A DNA stretch of 64,000 nt from Antitrichia curtipendula. Taxonomy: Eukaryota; Streptophyta; Bryopsida; Hypnales; Leucodontaceae. Shown in pieces: positions 59,689 to 64,000 of this stretch. The stretch lies in the NCBI GenBank assembly GCA_951230915.1, contig OX579638.1:10558696-10622695 (forward strand), in the 5' to 3' direction. Made by a program: the position numbers and the translations under genes. The notes beneath the pieces were generated by a model. That model was not told where the DNA came from. It saw nothing but the letters and a program-made list of their open reading frames with translations, and made no database searches. How positions within the stretch are numbered: position 1 is the first letter of the stretch; each line of letters starts with the position of its first letter.

Positions 59689-60595
59689 TAAATTCCTAAA
59701 GGACCGTTTGTCCCCTTGTGGGACAATTTGGGTCCGGGCAGGTTCTTACAACTTCAATTTTTAGTGAAATTTTTTGAGGATGTGCAGTTTTGCGAGAGCT
59801 TTGTGGATATATAATTTTTATTTTGATCGGTGCCTGGGAGAAAAATTATGGCACAATGGAGATTGGCAGGCATCACAAAAAATTCAGAACAAGTCAAAAT
59901 AAATTTTTTTAAATTATTTTTTCTAAAACTATATATTTTTGTCTACATTTGAAGCTTTGATTCATTCCATTTGGAGTAGTGATGAGAAAGTTATGGACAA
60001 TCTTAGTTTTTCAGGCAATCTAAGAATCTTCTTGAAAAAATAATTTATAGGATTCATTTTTTAATGCAATTTTTACAACTTTTCAAATACAATATTTAGA
60101 CAGGGTTGTATTTGCTTGCTAGAACAATCTCAACGTTGGGATTATTATATTTGAATTTCATCTTAGAGCTATTAACGATTTAGTTTTTCCCTCAATCTTG
60201 AATCTACTTCTACTTAACAATTTTTTTATGAGTAAATATTAAGTGTTTTTTTCTTGAATTTTTTTTTCTAGATTCTCAACTCAATTGTTCAACATAAAAA
60301 CTTAGAAAATCAAAATCAATAGTACAAAAAATTTAAGTTAAGAAGATTCAAAGTGAAAAAATCTAGTCAAGCAAGGTGCAAAAAAATTTGTTTTCTTCAC
60401 TTTGGATACAAATATCTTGCAATCTATGTGGTCAAAAGTTCTGAAATTTTTTTCATACATTCTTTTACTTGTCTATTATAAGATTCTAAGGTTAGATATG
60501 GAAAAAAAAAATTTAAGGTTTTTGCTTTTTGCAATAAAAGTGGCAGTTTTGAATATGTTTTGATGAAGAAAAGGCCTCAGTCCTTCAGGGGTTAA
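59689..60595 (+). mobile_element. TTAA-type element, subfamily I, 907 bp
   Basis: The left end is TAAA plus TTCCTAAAGGACCG with the hairpin TTTGTCCCCTTGTGGGACAA. The right end is GTCCTTCAGGGG then TTAA (60592-60595). The interior follows the family in the same order as 41138-42078. There is no coding capacity. Confidence 0.75.
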
Positions 60596-60838
60596 GCACC
60601 TCCTTAGTTGTAGTAGGTTTGTCTCTAGGATCAAAAGCAAGCTTCTTATCCAATAATTGATTGAATTGGTAAGGGGTCGGCTTTAGGAAACTTCTACAAG
60701 AAGGGCATTGACAATTCCTTCCACATGGTACGTGCTAAGGTATCTTTGTGCCTTTTTTTTCTTCAAACGCATGGATAATTTTCGTTGATAGAGAAAACAA
60801 TACAATGGGTCAAGGAAACAAGTCCCCGGTGAATACCT

Positions 60839-60983
60839 CACTAGTGCAAAAGGATGGTTAAAAAAAGTGGTTAAAAAGACATCAAAATTTCATTTAATAT
60901 GTCAATTTTTTTAATGTCATTTAAACATCGAGGTTTAAATGACATTTTGAAAACGTCATTTCAACCACCCTTTTGCAGTAGTG
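60839..60983. mobile_element. 145-bp CACTA-like MITE
   Basis: The left end CACTAGTGCAAAAGGATGG and right end (reverse complement) CACTACTGCAAAAGGGTGG are inverted repeats with 17 of 19 matches. The centre contains inverted TTTAAATGACATT words. Flanking trinucleotides are CCT and CAT, so no target duplication is visible. Confidence 0.65.
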
Positions 60984-61302
60984 CATTACGAAAAATTTCA
61001 GCCCTCGATAAGGCTGTTTAGAAAAGCTTTTTCAGCACCCCCCGCGGTGCAGTTACAGAAAAATAAAAATAAATTTTTAAAATTTAAATTTAAAAAATAA
61101 AAATAAAAATATAATAAAAATATTAAAAATATTAAAAAAATATTAAAAAACTCTCCAGTCTGACGTGGCACTAGTAGTGCCACGTCAGATTCCCCCCCAA
61201 AAAAACATTTTAAAAATTAAAAAAAAAAACATTTTTTTCCCTAATTGCACCACAGCCCTACAAAACTCGCGGCCTTTCCAAGGGCTGAAATTTTTTGTAA
61301 TG
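60984..61302. mobile_element. 319-bp MITE with CATTAC ends and central hairpin
   Basis: The ends CATTACGAAAAATTTCAGCC and (reverse complement) CATTACAAAAAATTTCAGCC are inverted repeats with CAGCCCT continuing inward. In the middle, TCTGACGTGGCACTA, one G and TAGTGCCACGTCAGA (61157-61187) form a perfect 15-bp-arm hairpin. It directly abuts the 145-bp MITE. Superfamily undetermined. Confidence 0.7.
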
Positions 61303-62610
61303 GCTACATGCCTTTTGATTACGCACCTATGCAGACTCTAAATATATCAGAAGTCAACCTTAACGCCAAATTGTGGGAGAAATTCAGATGCAATGTCACT
61401 CTACGTAAATCATGTAAGGTAGAACTACCCAATTCCGTCAGTGATTCAAATCTGTGGTCTACAGCTTTGTCCCAATTTCGTCAGAAAAACATGCAAATCC
61501 GCTTTAGATTCTGACAACAATAGTTTATTAATGCTATTAAAAGATAACATGTCAATTAATGATTGGTGGATCTTCACGTGCTATTAGATACATTGGAAAG
61601 TGGTATTGAGTTGTAAGAGGACGTTTATGAATCCAATCTAATAGCGGTTGTGCAATTTCACTTCAGAAATTCATAGAAATTACAATTTTTATCAAAAAAT
61701 TATAATTCCACTTGGGTTTGACTCCTGAAACAAAAGCACACCTCTGAAAAATATGTGTCATATTTTTAGAGTTGTCACTTCTTAGAGTTGGCCCCAATGT
61801 TAGATTGCGAATCAGGGTGGTAATGGGTAGTTCTACCTTACTAACCAAGGTCTCAATGCTCAATTGATACATTCAGTCAATCACAATCCAGATAAATTCA
61901 ACATTCTCATACATTCCGTATACACTGAGTTACATTGGCAGGTTCAACATTGCTTATGTTATTTTTATATATTTCAACACTGAAATAAATGGAGCTTATG
62001 TTGGTCAAAAAAATAGATTATACAAGAGAAAATCAGAATATGATAGAATATTCATGTTGAGATCTACGTTGCATGAGTAAAATAAAATGTTCGAAAACAT
62101 CTTGTTGAAATCGACAAGGGACTACGGTAGAACCTATTTTTATTTCATAAATTGAACATGACTGACAGTCCTTGTAATAACAGTAGTTCACAACACCAAA
62201 CTAACAATTGTTCAGGCTCAGGATCTTGCCCTTTGAACAGTTTCTGGAGATGGGTTTCCCAACAAGTCTGTAATCAGATCCAGCTGATGACCAGCATTCT
62301 TCCATTCTAAATGTTTGTATAGGAAGAGGCTGTAAAATGGCTCAGGCTTTAAGAACCACCCCTACAAAAGGCTCTAAAACAGTGCACATGGGTGTTGAAA
62401 TGGAATTAACTTTTTGTGATGAGGAACTGCCATCCCATGTGAATGATTTTAGGCTATGGAACAAGTGAGATGGTTCACTATCATGATTGATTTTACTCAC
62501 AGTAAGAACCTAAATCTGGTAAGGTCTGCAAAATGGCTTTGAAATGTCTAGAAATTGCAAAAAACCCATCTGTAGCTGAACTCTCTTTTACTAAAATGCC
62601 TCTCAGTCAG
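61303..62610. other. Intergenic, nothing supported
   Basis: A GGTAGTTCTACCTTAC block at 61831 is complementary to GTAAGGTAGAACTACCC at about 61415, the ends of a diverged inverted repeat about 430 bp long. The open frame at 61245-61514 includes MITE sequence and is not supported as a gene. Confidence 0.4.
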
Positions 62611-62611
62611 T

Positions 62612-63090
62612 CATAACTTCTTGGATTGCTCTGAAATTTTAACCACACAAACTAGACTAGTATGCGCAACTTCTCCAAAAGCTTTTATTGGAAACGGACA
62701 TTGTATGAAGAAGTAACAAGCTGCCAAAGTTCACTATAAATAAAAAATGTCGGGATTTTAAAGTTTGAATTGCTCCCAAACATTCAAGACAACTTCAATT
62801 GACATAAAAAAATTTCCACATCAACAACACTTCAAGGCAAACATAATACAACAAATTTTATTTAAAAAAAACTTTGGATGAAGGAGATACAAGCCCCCGA
62901 AGTTGCAGTCATGAAATGCAATTTGAAGGAGTCAAATGGAAACTGCGAACTTAGATTGGCTTCTAAAAAATCAGTAAATCTTGGATTCACCTGAAAATTT
63001 TACCACACAAACTAGAATAAAGAGCGCAAATTCTCCAACAAATTTTATTGAATTTGAACATCGGATGCAGAAGTTACAGCACCTCGAATC
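62612..63090. repeat. Satellite-like tandem monomers of about 180 bp
   Basis: ACCACACAAACTAGA occurs at about 62641 and 63001, with a diverged counterpart near 62814, giving spacings of roughly 173 and 187 bp. Each is followed by GCGCAA(C/A)TTCTCCAA, TTTTATTG, and a block ending in AGAAGTTACA or GGAGATACAAGC. The family matches 17880-18290. Confidence 0.65.
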
Positions 63091-64000
63091 AGAGGATGTA
63101 GTTTGCATGATTATTAAATCACTAGAGAATTTCTAAATTTCTGACTTGTGTTGGATGCTTTAAAAGCTTTGCATGAACGGTTTTACCCATCCTATTAATT
63201 GGTTTTTACAACCACTTGATCTTTTCCAGCATGTTGTCTTGTTCATTATTGCAGTATCTAGGAACAAGAATAGAGCCCTACTAACATTAGCCTTTAAAAA
63301 TTTGCTGTAATTTCATTCTGACTCCAAAAATTCTGAAAAAATCAGCAGAGCGCCATCTTCAAATTCTCTTCCACTAAAAGAAAGGGCAAAAAAATTGAAG
63401 TCCTCCAAGATCTCCAGAAAGGCCTGATTTCTCTTAGATGGGCGCTTTCTGGACCTTCTACCTTACTACCGTACGTTACTAGCATGTTCGTTGATAAAAA
63501 AAAAATTTAAATGATGCCAATTTTTTTTGGAAATTCACCCCTATCTTGCCTAATATTTGGAAATTGCAAATAACGTGTTATCCTCTTTAAAACCATTAAA
63601 TGAAGTATCTAGACCTAGACAAAAGCCTATATTTTATTCAATTTTTGAATGGTTGTTGAAATAGCATAAATCACATTTTAGTCTTGATAAACCTCAATTT
63701 CCTACTTTAAATAAAGGTTCAACGTTGATGTAATGAACCTGCTAGTAAGGTACAATATCTACCTCATCTTTGGGGCAAATAGTATGGTCAATAGTACAAT
63801 AATTGTAATATGAATTTTTTGTAACAAATAATAGTAATTTGGTTCTTTTAAATCAATATTTTGAATGTTTAGTATTAAAAATTGAATGATCAGTACAAAG
63901 TTTTACAACACAAGAAGAGTACAACCAAATTTGAATTTGTTAAGCTCGTAGAATGTGATTTTCAAGTATAAAAATAAAATATAAAATGATAACTAATATA
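63091..64000. other. AT-rich intergenic, nothing supported
   Basis: No gene, terminal repeat pair or array is seen up to the window edge. Confidence 0.45.

Noticed and set aside
61245..61514. 89-codon plus-strand open frame
   Set aside because: Its first part is MITE sequence and the rest has no recognisable motif or splice support.

Overview
This is AT-rich, gene-poor nuclear DNA from a plant. The genes have GT-AG introns and one carries a plastid/mitochondrial-type presequence. DNA transposon remnants with plant-type ends (CACTA, Stowaway/mariner) and a TRIM-type miniature LTR retrotransposon fill much of the rest. The leucine-rich-repeat style and the unusual gene at 28-33 kb suggest a non-flowering land plant such as a bryophyte or fern ally, but I cannot place it firmly.

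Layout. 0-15 kb holds only repeats: a degenerate CCAATTTGGA array, a small TIR element, a non-autonomous CACTA element, two neighbouring copies of a GAGC/GATGAAA module, TTAA-flanked elements, and blocks of AGGTCT/AGACCT repeats. At 15.7-16.6 kb there is a compact three-exon gene on the + strand for a 202-residue coiled-coil protein. 17-27 kb is repeats (about 180-bp satellite-like monomers, a 20-bp minisatellite, a CACTA-like element) and featureless AT-rich DNA. At 28.0-33.3 kb there is a large minus-strand, multi-exon, decayed gene with two in-frame stops, a frameshift and a 36-bp in-frame minisatellite. 33.6-48.4 kb is a dense cluster of TTAA-flanked elements, partly nested in a mariner-like element and broken by a CACTA element. 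At 49.2-53.6 kb there is a nine-exon minus-strand gene whose product joins a methyltransferase-like domain to a complete riboflavin kinase domain. 56.1-58.0 kb is a leucine-rich-repeat resistance-type pseudogene split by a 1,076-bp TRIM with a perfect 5-bp target duplication. 58-64 kb is more repeats, including a 30-bp back-to-back pair of CACTA ends, another TTAA element, two abutting MITEs and more satellite-like monomers.

Most notable signal. A family of about 0.6-0.95 kb non-autonomous elements has terminal inverted repeats CCCCTAAAGGACC and TTAA on both sides. One copy can be compared with its own empty site: a related mariner-like copy at 25.5-25.8 kb keeps a single TTAA exactly where the copy at 34.6-35.5 kb carries the insertion. 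TTAA targets with CCC-type ends point to piggyBac or Kolobok-type transposition. No transposase is present in the window.

The genes do not form an obvious pathway. The riboflavin kinase fusion (FMN synthesis) and the coiled-coil gene look intact; the other two loci are decayed.
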